Of a stretch of 64,000 nucleotides of DNA, positions 21,475-33,255 are shown one piece after another. Source of the stretch: Fagopyrum homotropicum (lineage: Eukaryota > Streptophyta > Magnoliopsida > Caryophyllales > Polygonaceae). The position numbers and the translations under genes are program-made. Each line of letters starts with the position of its first letter. The stretch's first letter is position 1. Location: NCBI GenBank assembly GCA_033239125.1, contig BSWB01000001.1, positions 55,209,501-55,273,500 on the forward strand, given 5' to 3'. The notes under the pieces were generated by a model, which worked only from the letters and a program-made list of their open reading frames with translations, did no database searches and had not been told where the DNA came from.

Positions 21475-22019
21475 TGATATGCCCCCGGATGGCGATGTCA
21501 TCCGTGTTTCCAGCTAGAAGGACCCACACCATTTTGAAGACATTTATTATTATTCGACTATTAAATAATAGGCCTTTTATATTCGGAACTTTAATTCCGG
21601 AACTTAATTCCGTGACTTAAATTCCGACCTTTCATATTTTAGGCTTTTCATTTACCGGAACTTAATTTCGGCTTTAATTCTGTCATTTATGTTTGAACCT
21701 TTGGTTAGCCCCCATCCACTATATAAGGATGGCTTGGCTCATTTCTAAAACAATGTCTAAGTTAAATTCATGTATTGTGAAGGGAAAATACTCTTACTTG
21801 GTTTAGGCATCACTTCTCCTTCAATCCTCTTAAAGTTCTATCTTGTATCTAGTCTTTTATCCAAGCCCTTCAAACTCGAGGATCCTTTTGAAGGATCAAC
21901 CGAACGCTTCCGCATCCATTTCTAAGCTTCCGTCGCTCAAGTTCTACGTTTGATCCACTTCAAACGATCAAGAAGTAGTTGAAGTTTCTCCTCGATCTAG
22001 ATCGCCCGTATTTCTATCA
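21475..22019 (+). repeat. 3' LTR of element I
   Basis: It starts TGATATGCCCCCGGATGG directly after the purine tract and ends TTTCTATCA. It is the partner of 19875-20408. Confidence 0.9.
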
Positions 22020-22068
22020 ATTGCTTTGTTAGAATTTCAGCAATCAGATCCGTTGTCGACATTCCAAA

Positions 22069-24196
22069 TGTAACACCCCAAATCTGTGGGACTTGGAGTG
22101 TCACATTGGGCTAGGATCTCACAATGGATCCTGGCCCTAGCCTGACAACAAGTTCACTGGATCTTACAACAAGGCACTTGTAGATTAAAATCAAATACAT
22201 AAAAGCTGAGTATGATACATCAAAAGAGTTTACAAAGTCATAGCCGAGTACAAAACAACAACATAAACCACAAGCACAAAAGATCCCACATCCCACGCAT
22301 CCTAATGTACAGAAGTCCTCGACTTGTCACACCATCTGGCTCACTCTACAATATTCCTAACCTACAGAACACTACAACACGGTATGAAACCGTTAGCTAC
22401 ATCAATGAAAAGCATGAAGGTAATAGCACAACCACACATCAACATCTCTAACATGCAATGCCACACACATTCATTTATTATCTTTCATTACGTTATTCCA
22501 TAACTAATTCAACTTCTTTTGTAACACGAGGAGCCTCAAGAACCCCGTCCCATCCAACGTAACGCAAGAGTTTTGCATGAGGGTGACCTTCACTCATCCC
22601 CTCCTGTGAGATCATCTTCAGGGCACCTCCTCCTAACCAGCAGGCGGAGACCGGCGGTTACCGCCCATTATAATATACTTGGGACAAATAAATGTAATGA
22701 ATGGTCATCCTAGTCTGGTTTAGGTTATAAATGCACAATCATATGAACACACACAACCATCACAATCATACAATCCACAACTGCGCGCTAAGTAAGTCCT
22801 ATGGACTTACCTGATATACTCGTAACCTGTACCACGTCACAGCTTCCCCTTGGGGAAGTAATCAACGCCTGCAATAGCAAGGCACACACAATCACATACT
22901 GCAAAGGTTAGGAGACTCGTCTCACTAACCACAACCAACCTAGATCTCAAATCTAAACCTCAGATCCTCAACACATTCATAAATGCCTAAGGCATATCCT
23001 CAACATAACATCTCATCATACTCGTACACATACTAATCCTTAAAGCCATAACCGATATCCATAACATCATCATGATCCTCAAATCATTCTGACACCTTGC
23101 ATGCATCTAATAAGTATTCCTAAATCTCAAATTTAATCCTAATTTAATTAATTAACCTTTAATTAATTAATTAAATTTCACTAGAATAACGTTTTGCCCG
23201 CAGGCCATTTCTAAACCTACCTATCATCAGATTTCATCAACAAACAACCCATAAACACCAGAATAATATATGATCATAATGGAATTTCTAATTATCCATT
23301 TTGAAAAGCCTAAGGTCGATTTAGGCCAAATCGCAGTACGGAAAACGAATAACTTCATAACTTATTCGTTACTAACCCGATTGACGATCTCAAAGAAGAT
23401 TCGGAATCACAACGACGCAGGATACGCATGTACAACATCAAATTCACCGGAATATGAGCGACGGAACTGTCCTGGTGACATATATGCTCGACCAGGTCTT
23501 CATCTGCTCGGAAATGCAAAAACTCGGTACCGATATGAAGAGAATGAAGAGAGGAATCCAAAAACTCAAACGGAATTGAAATCGGATTAGAAACGGAGAA
23601 AAGATTTAAGTTTGAAGTTTGAGAGAAATCAGAGCTTTTACGAGGAAACGTGAAAGGAAATGAATTAATAAACGATTTTCCGCTATTTATAGTGAAGTCG
23701 ATAATTATCCTTTAGCGAAGTCGATAATTATCCTTTTATCGATCCAATGGCGGGTTGAACCCCCTTCTCCAAACTTCTCGAAATTGGAATAATAGATCTT
23801 GAATATTGTAGGGATAATTATTCCACAATTGCCTCGGAAAACGTTTATTCCTAAGCCGTCTTTCTTAGCCGTTAAGAAACGAAATAGCGACTCTTTTGTA
23901 CGTTTTGCCTTTCCATGTTATTTCATATCTAGGACATGTCCGATGTCTTGATCATTTCTCTCAACTGCATTTTTATTAATTGGAGCTCCCAAATGCTCCA
24001 AATAATACCGGAGCGTAAAAATAATTACCCAGGGGAAAAGTGAAAATTTCACCATAAGCCCAAAATTACGACAGGAACATAACGGTGGGACTTATGCTCA
24101 ACACTTACGCAATCTTCGCGAGTTATATGTCAATTACTATCACTGATTAAGTTAATCAACATTAATTAGAATTCGGAAATCCAAGCTATCATCACA
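22069..24196 (-). repeat. 3' LTR of element J
   Basis: About 2.1 kb. Its first 70 bases resemble the LTR ends of T1 and T2 (TGTAACACCCCAAATC, CTCACAATGGATCCTGG). It contains the hairpin at 22113-22132, whose arms differ from those of T1 and T2 by paired changes. ORFs inside are short and without family resemblance. Confidence 0.82.
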
Positions 24197-24350
24197 CACC
24201 CCTTAAGAAAAAGTTTCGTCCCGAAACTTGAACAATTCCCAAATCCTCTCGGACCCATACGCCGAGGTACAGACACTCTCTCTCTATCGGAGGTATCACA
24301 TCTCCGTTCAAACGTATCAACCTATAACACTCTATAACCTCAAAACACGG

Positions 24351-24625
24351 CATGGAGGAATCACCAACTCCAGCAACAAGATCATAACGCTATCCAAAGG
24401 CATAGAGGAAAAATCATGTCTAGCCAACTACTAACCACGTCACAAGGCATGGAGGAAAGCCGTCTCCAGCCAATCGTACTCGTAACACAACTATATGGAG
24501 GAAAACCGTCTCCACTCACACTATGTACATCAAAGATAGCATGGAGGAAAGAACCATCTCCTGCTAATCCTAACACATACACCGTAGCATGGAGGAAAGA
24601 ACCATCTCTAGCTATACCTATCTCG
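24351..24625 (+). repeat. Tandem repeat, about 48-bp unit, six degenerate copies
   Basis: Units begin CATGGAGGAA or close variants at 24351, 24401, 24448, 24494, 24540 and 24588, and most continue with a CCGTCTCC- or CCATCTCC-like stretch about 10 bases later. It lies in the internal remnant of J. On both strands short ORFs cross it, but no protein family is apparent. Confidence 0.8.
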
Positions 24626-25408
24626 TACTAGGAAACAAGATCTAACTTATCATATGCACAACTCACAGCTAGCACGAAAACACAACATATCACATAAGCA
24701 CATAGAATTTTTATTAATTGGAGCTCCCAAATGCTACAAATAATACCGGAGGGAAAAAATAATTACCCGGGGAAAAAGTGAAAATTTCACCATAAGCTCA
24801 AAATTACGCCAGGAACATAACGGTGGGACTTATACTAAACACTTACGCAATCTTCGCGAGTTATATGTCAATTACTATCACTGATTAAGTGAATCAACAT
24901 TAATTCGAATTCGGAAATCCTAGCTATTACACCAAAAATCACGTTCGCAACTTATTTTGGAAGAAACTCGAATGGCAAGCCAAAATACACCTGGAAAAGA
25001 CTCCACCGCTTTGAATACATCAACAGATAGGACGCAGTCGCATCCCCGCGCCGACCAGCAGGGAGCCTCCACCGCTGCCCAGCCAGACGGGTCTTCACGC
25101 ACCAGGGGACGTGGCCGGAAGGGTCATGGAAAATCTGACGGCCGAACACAGCAGCCCCAGCCGGCCAGATTTGTGTTTCACCCTAATTTTAGGTGGATGC
25201 AGATTGCAATGGGGCCTTCAGCACAGCCGGCCCACTGGCCCAACTCTTCTACTCCTGCGCAACAACACAGATCTAGCCCACCATCTAATAAGGCTGGAAT
25301 TTTGGGCTAATTTCCAACCCATTATGGTTTCCCTCAGGCGCATTACCAATTCACTACAGCTCCACCGCATCCCACAAGTCTCGATCAAGCTTTTTCTTCG
25401 ATGACATT

Positions 25409-25937
25409 TGATAGTATGTATTATAGTCTATATTTTGGGATTGGTTTGGACGTTTTATCTTCATAAATCTGCATGTATAGATGTATATTCTTTGATTATA
25501 TTGTTGTTTTGTCTACCTATGCGGGAATTGAAGCCTACACCTAGTTTGGTTGTAATTGTAGGTAAAATGGCACGTTTTGGACCGAAATGGAGCTAAGGAA
25601 GCTAAGGAGTCATTGATGCTACATTTTGGAGCATTTAGGAGTTATAAGAAGAGCTCAGGAAGCATGGAAATGATTTAAAAGATTAATTTTGGACCAGATT
25701 AGAGAGTTTCACTCTCAGCTGACACTCACCACGGTCAGCTACAGTACCACCTCGACCGAGGTGATCTTCAGGAGCGTTTGGACCGAGGAAAAGTGATGAC
25801 CGGACGTGAGATCTTTATTTTTTGTTGAGATCTTCTATTTTTGGACAGTGAATATCACATATTTTTGGCTGGATTTTTGGAAGGAATATATCTTTTAGGC
25901 TGATATATTTTGGAAGATATGGAGATATATTTTAAGG
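25409..25937 (+). repeat. 5' LTR of B, first part
   Basis: It starts TGATAGTATGTATTATAG and resembles LTRs F and E at lower identity. It ends with TAAGG (25933-25937), the target duplication of T1. CTCGACCGAGGTGA palindromes lie near 25750. Confidence 0.9.
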
Positions 25938-28900
25938 TGTAACACCCCAAATCCGCGGGACTCGGGATGCTACGGGATTGGGACCTCACAATGGGTCCCG
26001 ACCCTTAGCTTGACAACAATTTCACCGGATCTTGCAACAAGGCACAAATATAGGCCAAAACCGAAATACATTTTATGCAATGTAAGAAAACCAAAAAGAA
26101 AACAAACAACGGACTTCATCCGAAAAAAAGACCAAACGCCATATATGCGGCATACAATAATACAATATACAAAACTCCAAACATGACTCCAAACAAAACC
26201 CTTCCTAAAATTTACGGACCCCGGCTGCCCACCCTTCCGGATCTCTCGGCCGCATTCCTAACCTGTAAGACCATCTACAACAATCGGTATAAAACCGTTA
26301 GCTATATTCAAAGCATTAGAATCAAGGTGAAAGGCACAAACACAAGTAAATCAACATAACACACATTATACATCAAATCACACAAGTCCGGTTTATTATC
26401 TTTTTATTATTAAGTCGTATCCCGTTCTAATTCAACTTCTTTTGTGACACGAGAATCTCCCGAAACTCGCCTCGGTCCCCACTTACCGCATGGAACGGTA
26501 CGGATGCCTCCGACCGTCTAACCACACGGGCTAGTCGCCAAGAACCTCCTAGCTCTACGCAAGAGCTAGACAAGTTGTCACCGCCCGTTATCATACACTT
26601 GGGCCAAATAATATATAAAGGTCGGTAATCCTAATTCCGGTTTTATAAGTTATAATGAAAGCGATAAAACACACACCACCAAACACGCATCGAATCTAAT
26701 CCATAGAATACGAGCTAAGTAAGTCCGGAGACTTACCTCGTCCCAAAGATAATCCCGCTAACCACCGCTCTAAACTTCCCGTAGGAAGACACTCAACGCC
26801 TGGTCAAAACAAGGCACACAATCAATATCTCTCTCACATGCTAGAAGTCCTTAGACTTCTAGTCCCAATGATCTCGCAAGATCGTAAACCATAACCATGC
26901 TAGGATACTCTCGTCCTAGTCTCCACAATCTCAACAAGATCATACAATCATAGCATCAATCCTCATAAGCTCACAAGATCAACCCATACACTCAACGCCC
27001 TACAATCCTCACAAGATACATCAACACCTCAAGCCTTAAAATATTTCACAATCCTCAAACACTCACCTAAGGTCCATAACCACTACTTGGTATTCTCTCT
27101 AAGTTATGTTAGATCCAACCTAGCATGATACTACTAAACATAACAAGATCAAGTTAGGGGATACTCACACGAGGTCAAAGGCGGAAGACGATCTACGAAT
27201 GTCGAGAAAGGATTTGTTGGCCTTTATCGGGGCGCTTCCGAACCTAAGACCAAACTAAACAAATTTAGCATAACGCTAAATTTGAACGGAATACTTAACA
27301 TATGAAAATTTAAGGAAAACTCCACTTTTAAAACCCAAGTTAAAACCGTAAATATATATTCCGGGCAAATTGTATAACATCATAAACCCAAGGTAAAACT
27401 CGTTTTCAAAGCCGACATTAAAATCCCGTAATTTAATCTTTGAGTCATAACCCGGAATCAATCCAATATGAGCATAATATATATGGTATATATGAATAAG
27501 AATATAAATCAAGTGAAACCCAAATTTAAAATGGTAAAAACATTTTTCCAGGTAATATAAACAATTCTAGAAACTTGGGACATTTTCTGTAAATAAAACC
27601 TTGGGACAAAATCTATAAATAATTTCCAGCAGATGGCATACTTGTTACATTCCAAAATTATGGGTCAAATCTGCAATTATATAAAACAGTGGGTCACATT
27701 AGTAATTATACCAGAAGTGAGGGGTCCGATTTAAAAACCCTAAAAGCTTCTTCCTCAATCGATTCATACGCTGTTTGGAAAAGAAAAGGGAAGCAGGGCG
27801 GCGGGCCTCGTCTGATGGATCTCCGGCTTCGACACGGCAAGGGCGCAGCAACAAAGGCAGTCGGCCTTTGGTCTCCGACAAGGTGGGTTTCTCTCTGAGG
27901 CGGCAGGAACGGTGGGGGAGAAGGAAGAAGGCGGCTCGACAGAAAGACGACAGAAATAATCGAGGCTAGGCTGCAGGGTGCTTCTCCGGCTTCGAGTGGC
28001 CGGAAGGGCTCCAGAAGGGCTTCTCCGACTTAGGCGAGGGCGAGGGAGGGCGGTAGCCCAAGTGGCGCTGCTCTCTGGTTTTTGCAGACGGGTGAAATGC
28101 TCGAAAGGTAAGGGCCTGTTGAGGTTTCCAGCAAGGTGACAGGAGGCTGGGCAAGGGCGAGGGCTTCCCTGGCAGCTCGAAGAGGTTGCAGGGTCGACGG
28201 CGGGAGGCGCTCTAGCGCGACGGAAGTTGGAAGAAGGGAGGAGGAGGCGGCCCAGTCGGCGGCAACAGAGGCAGCCCGAATCTGGCCTCCTTAGTTGCTC
28301 CTTGGGTTTCGGCTCCCAGGCCTGTCTCCCCTACCGTGGCTGCTTCTAATCTCCGGTGGTACGAGGAGGGAGATGAGGGAGGCGAAGGCGGTGGTGAAGG
28401 TGGGGCTCAGAGGCTTCCCAATGTCGTCCCTGGCGTGGCCGTTGAAGGCATCGGTGAGGCAAGACTGGCATCTCTCCGGCGAGGCGCTGCGGCATCCGGC
28501 GTGGCAGGAGGAAGGTAAGATGTGTGAGAGGGAGGGAGTTTGTTGTGCTGAGTGAGAACAGATGAAGGGAGAGAAGTGAGGTTTTGAGATGTTGGGTTGG
28601 GCGAGTCATTAGATAGCCAGGAGGAGGGGTTGTTTTGCTCAACTCTAGAGGAAGAAAGAAGCACCACAAGGCTGTTGTTTGGCCTGCAATTTGATACAGA
28701 GGAGGCTTGCTTGTGCAGGCTGCTAAAATCAGAACAAGGTAGCAGACCAGGAAGGTAGAACGAGGGGTCGGGCAAGAGAGAAAAAGGAAAGGAGAAAAAT
28801 GAATTAATACAAGGTTAGGCTTGTCTTCAACATTCCGGACGGGATTTTTCGGATCGGAAACTCTTTTCCGAATAAAGATACCGAAATATGCGTGGATCGG

Positions 28901-29138
28901 ATTTATAAATAAATAAAATCGCAAAAATATACTTTGCGATATAAAACCATTCTTGTAAGTAATATTGCGAGATTCCAATAATAATTAAAATACCGTTAAA
29001 ATATTAATATAAAAGTATACTCGTAAAATCAAATTTTACGACGTAACATACTCATAAAACATACTTAAGATATTAAAATATCGATAACCGCCAAAAAAAT
29101 AAATATTGAAAACGCGTCAAAAGTTTTGAGGTGTTACA
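25938..29138 (-). repeat. 3' LTR of T1
   Basis: It starts TGTAACACCCC and ends GTGTTACA as read on the plus strand. It holds the hairpin at 25980-25999 and an 0.8-kb GC-rich island (about 27770-28530) in an otherwise AT-rich LTR. ORFs of 60 to 210 codons across the island recur in the second LTR, but they show no family resemblance and I do not call them genes. Confidence 0.9.
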
Positions 29139-29374
29139 TTAGATCCCCTAAAAACAAGTTTCGTCCCGAAACTTGCTATGCGTCGAACTTCTCGGTCTCT
29201 AAGGCCGAGGTATGAACTCTCAACTAAGAAGGTTTGAACCTTCAAATCTATACATAGAAAACCTACTCAATTACCGCCCCAATAAATATGAGGTTATATA
29301 GCACAATCTCACACACGACACAAACTACACATAACATAACACATGCACATAGCTCAACCAAGGAAGAACTAGGT

Positions 29375-29581
29375 CTAACTCGTCGATTCTATTGATGCTG
29401 CTAGATCCGTGTAGAACTCAACTAAAGATACTATACTTTGTCTTCCTATTAGCCTCGTTGGTTCCTCGTCTGTCACTAGATCATCATGACTGACAACATG
29501 TCTCGAGTCATGTATGTACTCTCTTGATTGATACGTATGAAACACCGGGTGAACGCTCTCTACTCTTGGCGGCGACGCCAA
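29375..29581 (-). pseudogene. T1 pol, integrase C-terminus and chromodomain remnant
   Basis: The minus strand reads ASPPRVESVHPVFHTYQSREYIHDSRHVVSHDDLV, matching the T2 block PRLEGVHPVFHVSQLREYVHDPRHIVSHDDLV, which ends the integrase. The chromodomain that follows in T2 is reduced to VEFYTDLAAS. Upstream in element direction the reading is broken by a run of 23 A on the plus strand. Confidence 0.85.
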
Positions 29582-29617
29582 CTTTTAAGACGCTTCTCCA
29601 ACTCGCGCTAAGATCTC

Positions 29618-29640
29618 AAAAAAAAAAAAAAAAAAAAAAA
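29618..29640 (+). repeat. Homopolymer run of 23 A inside the T1 pol remnant
   Basis: It is a T run in element direction, interrupting the FEIL block of the integrase C-terminus. It is probably slippage expansion and does not mark a poly(A) tail of an inserted retroelement, because the flanking pol reading continues on both sides. Confidence 0.75.
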
Positions 29641-30002
29641 GATCGATATACCGGAACTCAACTTTCTTCTCGGGTCTTTCTCAATGCAACACCAAAGAAG
29701 GTCGAACTTCCCATTTATACCGTTGACTTTCGTTCTTGTCAAACCGAACTTTGATGTTACATTTCCTCAATGCTTGTCGCAAGTTCCAAGTAACGAAGGA
29801 AGTACTTTACTTCGCACCGCTTCTACTAACGATACTAGTATGCTATTACTTTTACATCGCTCCTTAATACCCAATCAAGACCTTGTCTTGGAGAATCAAT
29901 TGTCCACTTCAAACCCATAATACCTCAAGGTAAATCGAAACAGTTGCACCAATAAATCCCCCCCTTGACTCTAAGCAACTTTATTGTCAATTTTCGTCCC
30001 AT

Positions 30003-30218
30003 TCAATACTTCATTTTCATCCGTAGTGGGTTACCATAAAAAGGTGTTACACAACTTCTCGCTTCACATATCTGGTAAAGCTCAACACTTCTAAGATAAC
30101 TTGCAACTTCTTTCACATCCTTCGGGGTTGTCATCCCGAGACAACTAACCATACAAATTCTCTCTTCTCGAGAGTAGACCAAAATTGGTGTTCTCCATAA
30201 CAACGTGGTGTTATCCAT
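30003..30218 (-). pseudogene. T1 pol, faint RT remnant
   Basis: A 71-codon frame contains TPKDVKEVASYLRSVELY, which aligns with PPKTVKEVRSFLGLAGYY of the T2 RT connection region. The rest does not align convincingly. It lies upstream of the integrase remnant in element direction, as expected. Low confidence because only one short block matches. Confidence 0.45.
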
Positions 30219-33015
30219 AACAACTTCAAATCAAGAGTTTAATATATATTCCAAAATGAACTTCAAATCGAGACTTCAAAATAACCTTCGGAGTTCTCCA
30301 TAACATTTCACTAATTCCAGTGAACTCTTTTCAGTAAGTTCTTGCAATTACTCCTTCACTTGCTTCCTCAACTCATGTCTCTTCACAAGCGTCATTCCAT
30401 ACGGCGCCTTAGATATCGAAATTGATTCAAGCTTGACCTTAGTGGAAAAATCCACATTTTGACGTATTGGAATCCGTGATATCTCAGGTTTCATCTTTTA
30501 TCTTCCCGTCACATATCGTAATAACCGACACAATCTTCTCTTATCACTTTACAAGTGGTCATAACACAATTGATCTACCTCGATCTATTGAGGTGACGTA
30601 TTTAAGACTCGTGTATTGTTCCATCTTTAGCTACAATGTTTACCGTCTTCTTTCCGAGATCCTTCATCTCTTGAACTCAAGAGACTTGCTCGAGTCTTTT
30701 GACTCTTGTAGCTTTATTTAAATATTCTTTTATCTCAATTTCATTCTCCCTCCTCGATGACATGATTCTAAAAATCTTCTAAGGTTTCTCACTTATGTGC
30801 GGCCATAAGGGTCCAAACTGCATGACTTAACCGTGCTTCAAAACAATTGATCTTACCTTCTTCGCTTTCCATGGCATCCCAACATATGGAAGGAGCTCTT
30901 CATCTTCTACATAAGCTTTCACCATAGACATCCTTTATTTAAGTAGGCGTAGAAATTTATACTTCATTTTCTTATGTAACGTCGAACCGACCGTAGAGGC
31001 TCTACCCTCAACCTTCCATGTACTCCTTATACATCTCATATCGATATCAAACTTCAACACTTCGGTCTTCTCTTACTCTTGTTGGTCACTTTATTCATCT
31101 ATCGGTATTCCATGAACAACTTCAGGCCCCGTGGAAAATGCTAGAAGAAATTCCCCATCCAAAACCACTGAAATATCTACTCATTACATCTCCAGGTACT
31201 AACATCATAAATTCTAGGCTTGCAGCGTTGCCCTAATCTAGGTCCTTCCTTTCATGCCATAGCCACTATGGCTCTTCCGTGTGAGTTCGAAACATCTAAC
31301 TCAACTTTTGCTCGCGAAAACATACCATCCATTTCATTAGACGAATATACTATACGTCCTCTTATTATACTCCCGTCTACGCACCATAACCAATGAAAAC
31401 CTCATCTTCCTCTTGATATACTAGTTCCCTTTACCATGATCAAACCTTGAAACTTTTAATCCGGGTCGTTCTCCCATATGTCATTCTCATGACCTAAGAA
31501 GGTCACAAAGGGTCATTACAATTCCTCCCTAGGAGGTCAGTTACATTCACTTTCTTTGATCCCATGCGATATTACTTGATTAAGACAATTGTACTTAGTT
31601 GACATACTTCCTCACTACTTACACCGAACCACCGGAAATCTTTCAAGCTCTTGTTACGGATCCTTCATGCCATTGTCTTGCCTAATCTTCTCATATACGC
31701 TCATCAATAGCCAACCCGCACACGTGTGTTCTTGGTTCTCATCAATTACTCTTCTCATCCAATGTCAATGACTTACCATTCTATTTACCCTCCATGTTAC
31801 CATTCTCCTGAAGGCTACCCTCTCAGGGCACTCTGTCTTAAACTTCACTTGCTCATTTCACCCTTCACACACTCCGTTAACTCTTTATACGTTCCACGCT
31901 TCCTTCTTCTTCTATAAGGTAACTATACCTTCTCGGCCTTGTTGTGTCGCATAATTCCCGTTCATAGGCTTAACCGTTCTTCATAATATCTTGTAAGTGC
32001 ATCTTCCCCACATCTCTATGGTTAGTAACTACTCTCTCTTCTCTAGGTTGGTCTTTCAATCAAAACTCCTTGCTTTATCTTTCATCTTCTGAAGATCACC
32101 ATCCACACACCCTTCATCCTTCTTAGCGTTGCTCAGTTTCATCTCAATGACGGAAAATGATTGACTCCGCCAGGTAATTATACTATGTGAACTTTCACCA
32201 TATGATCCTCCTCGTTACCCTCGTATTTTTGACTCTTCACTTCTTGGTACCTCGTAAGTTTAACTTACGGTATTTAAATCCTTCCCACATGTTTCGTTCA
32301 CTTTTCTCCTCTACCCTCCAATGCTTAGAAACGTCTAAGGAAAGCTTTGCATCTTAATGGAATACCACCTTTAACCTTGCTAAGATGAACCCATCTTCTC
32401 CTCGATTCACATCTTTAGTTGTCCACGCGTCTTCTTAAAAAAACTTAAGTTCGTTCTCTTCCTTGGTCTCGTCGTTGTTCGATTATGGTCTCTTTAGAAC
32501 CGCTTTTATACTTTAATGTTGCTCCCTTTTCTTGTATTGCTCCCATTGTGATTTCTCTTAAGTCGTCCTGGATTTTTCCTTCCACTTGTTCGTCCCTTGT
32601 CATGTCATCTCTACTCCTCCTCTTCGACATCCTCTTAAAGGATTCCGAGAACTTAAGGTGATCTTCAGAGCATGATACTCAACTCGATACTTGAGCATAT
32701 TCATCCTCGTATGTACACTATCCTATGTCAAACGACGTCGTCCAAGGATGATGATATCATACTATCATCTTAGCTAAAAGGTCCCATAACTTTATATGCT
32801 ACTATATATATATAAGAATACTTATATATAACTATATAAGTCCTAAGTCCATATTACTATTAATATCACGCATTCGGCATTCCATTACAACAATACAAGG
32901 ATTAAAACATATAATTGTTCACATAGACAACTATACACATAAATCATATCCATCATGCAACTACAATCCACATATAATAATAGTCCAAAAACATCCTAAG
33001 TCCACGATACATATC

Positions 33016-33068
<53 letters not shown>

Positions 33069-33239
33069 TAAAAATCCAATAAACTACGCTGCCGAGATCT
33101 GCGGAAGGAGTGGTGATCCGTACATTCTACCCCGACTCATGCATGTGATTTTGAAAACGAAAACTCAGAACCCGCGGGGTTCTGTTTATTCCTTATTCGA
33201 CCTTTAGAAGATTGCGAGTGCCATTGTTGTCAACCTAGG
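30219..33239 (-). other. T1 internal region without recognisable coding
   Basis: About 3 kb between the RT trace and the primer site should hold gag and protease. I find only short ORFs. One, at 32445-32630 on the minus strand, is Lys/Arg/Glu-rich and could be a gag scrap. An AT microsatellite lies at 33019-33067. Confidence 0.55.
33019..33067. repeat. AT dinucleotide microsatellite, about 24 units
   Basis: An uninterrupted AT run in the T1 internal region, about 170 bases from the primer site. A shorter TA-rich stretch lies near 32804-32840. Confidence 0.95.
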
Positions 33240-33251
33240 GCTCTGATACCA
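33240..33251 (-). other. Primer-binding site of T1
   Basis: The minus strand reads TGGTATCAGAGC, initiator tRNA-Met type, four bases from the LTR end at 33256. Confidence 0.92.
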
Positions 33252-33255
33252 CTTT

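Larger units (their letters stand above)
19875..22019 (+). mobile_element. Small non-autonomous LTR retrotransposon I
   Basis: The element is 2145 bp with LTRs at 19875-20408 and 21475-22019, an initiator tRNA-Met primer site at 20410-20421 and a purine tract (AAGAGGAGGAGAA) just before the 3' LTR. Flanks ATTGT (19870-19874) and ATTGC (22020-22024) are a target duplication with one change. The internal part is about 1.07 kb and has no protease, RT or integrase. It encodes an unfamiliar ORF, so the element must borrow its replication machinery. It is larger than typical TRIMs and smaller than typical LARDs. Confidence 0.88.
22069..24931 (-). mobile_element. Tekay-like element J, internally deleted
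   Basis: The left LTR (22069-24196) starts TGTAACACCCC. The right end repeats only the last 225 bases of that LTR (24707-24931 match 23969-24196). Perfect CCAAA duplications flank it (22064-22068 and 24932-24936). In element direction (minus) this is a truncated 5' LTR, about 510 bases of internal remnant and a full 3' LTR. No gag or pol survives. The inner edge keeps the AAGTTTCGTCCCGAAACTT inverted repeat (24211-24229) also seen beside the 3' LTRs of T1 and T2. Confidence 0.85.
19813..25408 (+). pseudogene. Copia-type gag L, split by elements I and J and cut by B
   Basis: Three host pieces, 19813-19874, 22020-22068 and 24932-25408, are in one continuous frame once each insertion and one copy of its target duplication are set aside. 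The joined middle contains FQQSDPLSTFQKSRSQLILE, which fits the end of a copia gag capsid domain (the usual pattern is a PLPTF...ARS.LLLEE block). A basic RGRGRKGHGK stretch and a Pro/Gln-rich tail (24957-25310) follow, and one TAA near 25309 precedes a readable FPTHYGFPQAHYQF. The gag tail ends SLDQAFSSMTF where the LTR of B begins at 25409. Such gags normally lead into protease; here that part lies beyond B. The start at 19813 is only the first ATG in frame. Confidence 0.72.

Noticed and set aside
24957..25310. Host gene fragment or transposase N-terminus
   Set aside because: Joined in frame to 22020-22068 and 19813-19869 it reads as a copia gag tail, which explains the RGRG stretch and Pro/Gln-rich end better.
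26075..26359. 94-codon Lys/Thr-rich ORF, repeated at 33393-33677
   Set aside because: It lies in the terminal part of the T1 LTR on the strand opposite the element and shows no protein-like pattern.
28346..28978. 210-codon ORF in the T1 LTR, with a copy at 35664-36296, as a gene
   Set aside because: It exists twice only because the LTR is duplicated. Composition follows the GC-rich island, overlapping frames are open on both strands, and no domain is visible.
29618..29640. Poly(A) tail of a SINE or LINE insertion
   Set aside because: Pol sequence of T1 continues on both sides, and there is no target duplication or element body.
33240..33251. Partial tRNA-Met gene
   Set aside because: Only 12 bases match, next to an LTR end; it is a primer-binding site. 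The same holds at 56267, 6973 and 20410, and for the tRNA-Asp matches at 4449, 16178, 37671 and 44605.
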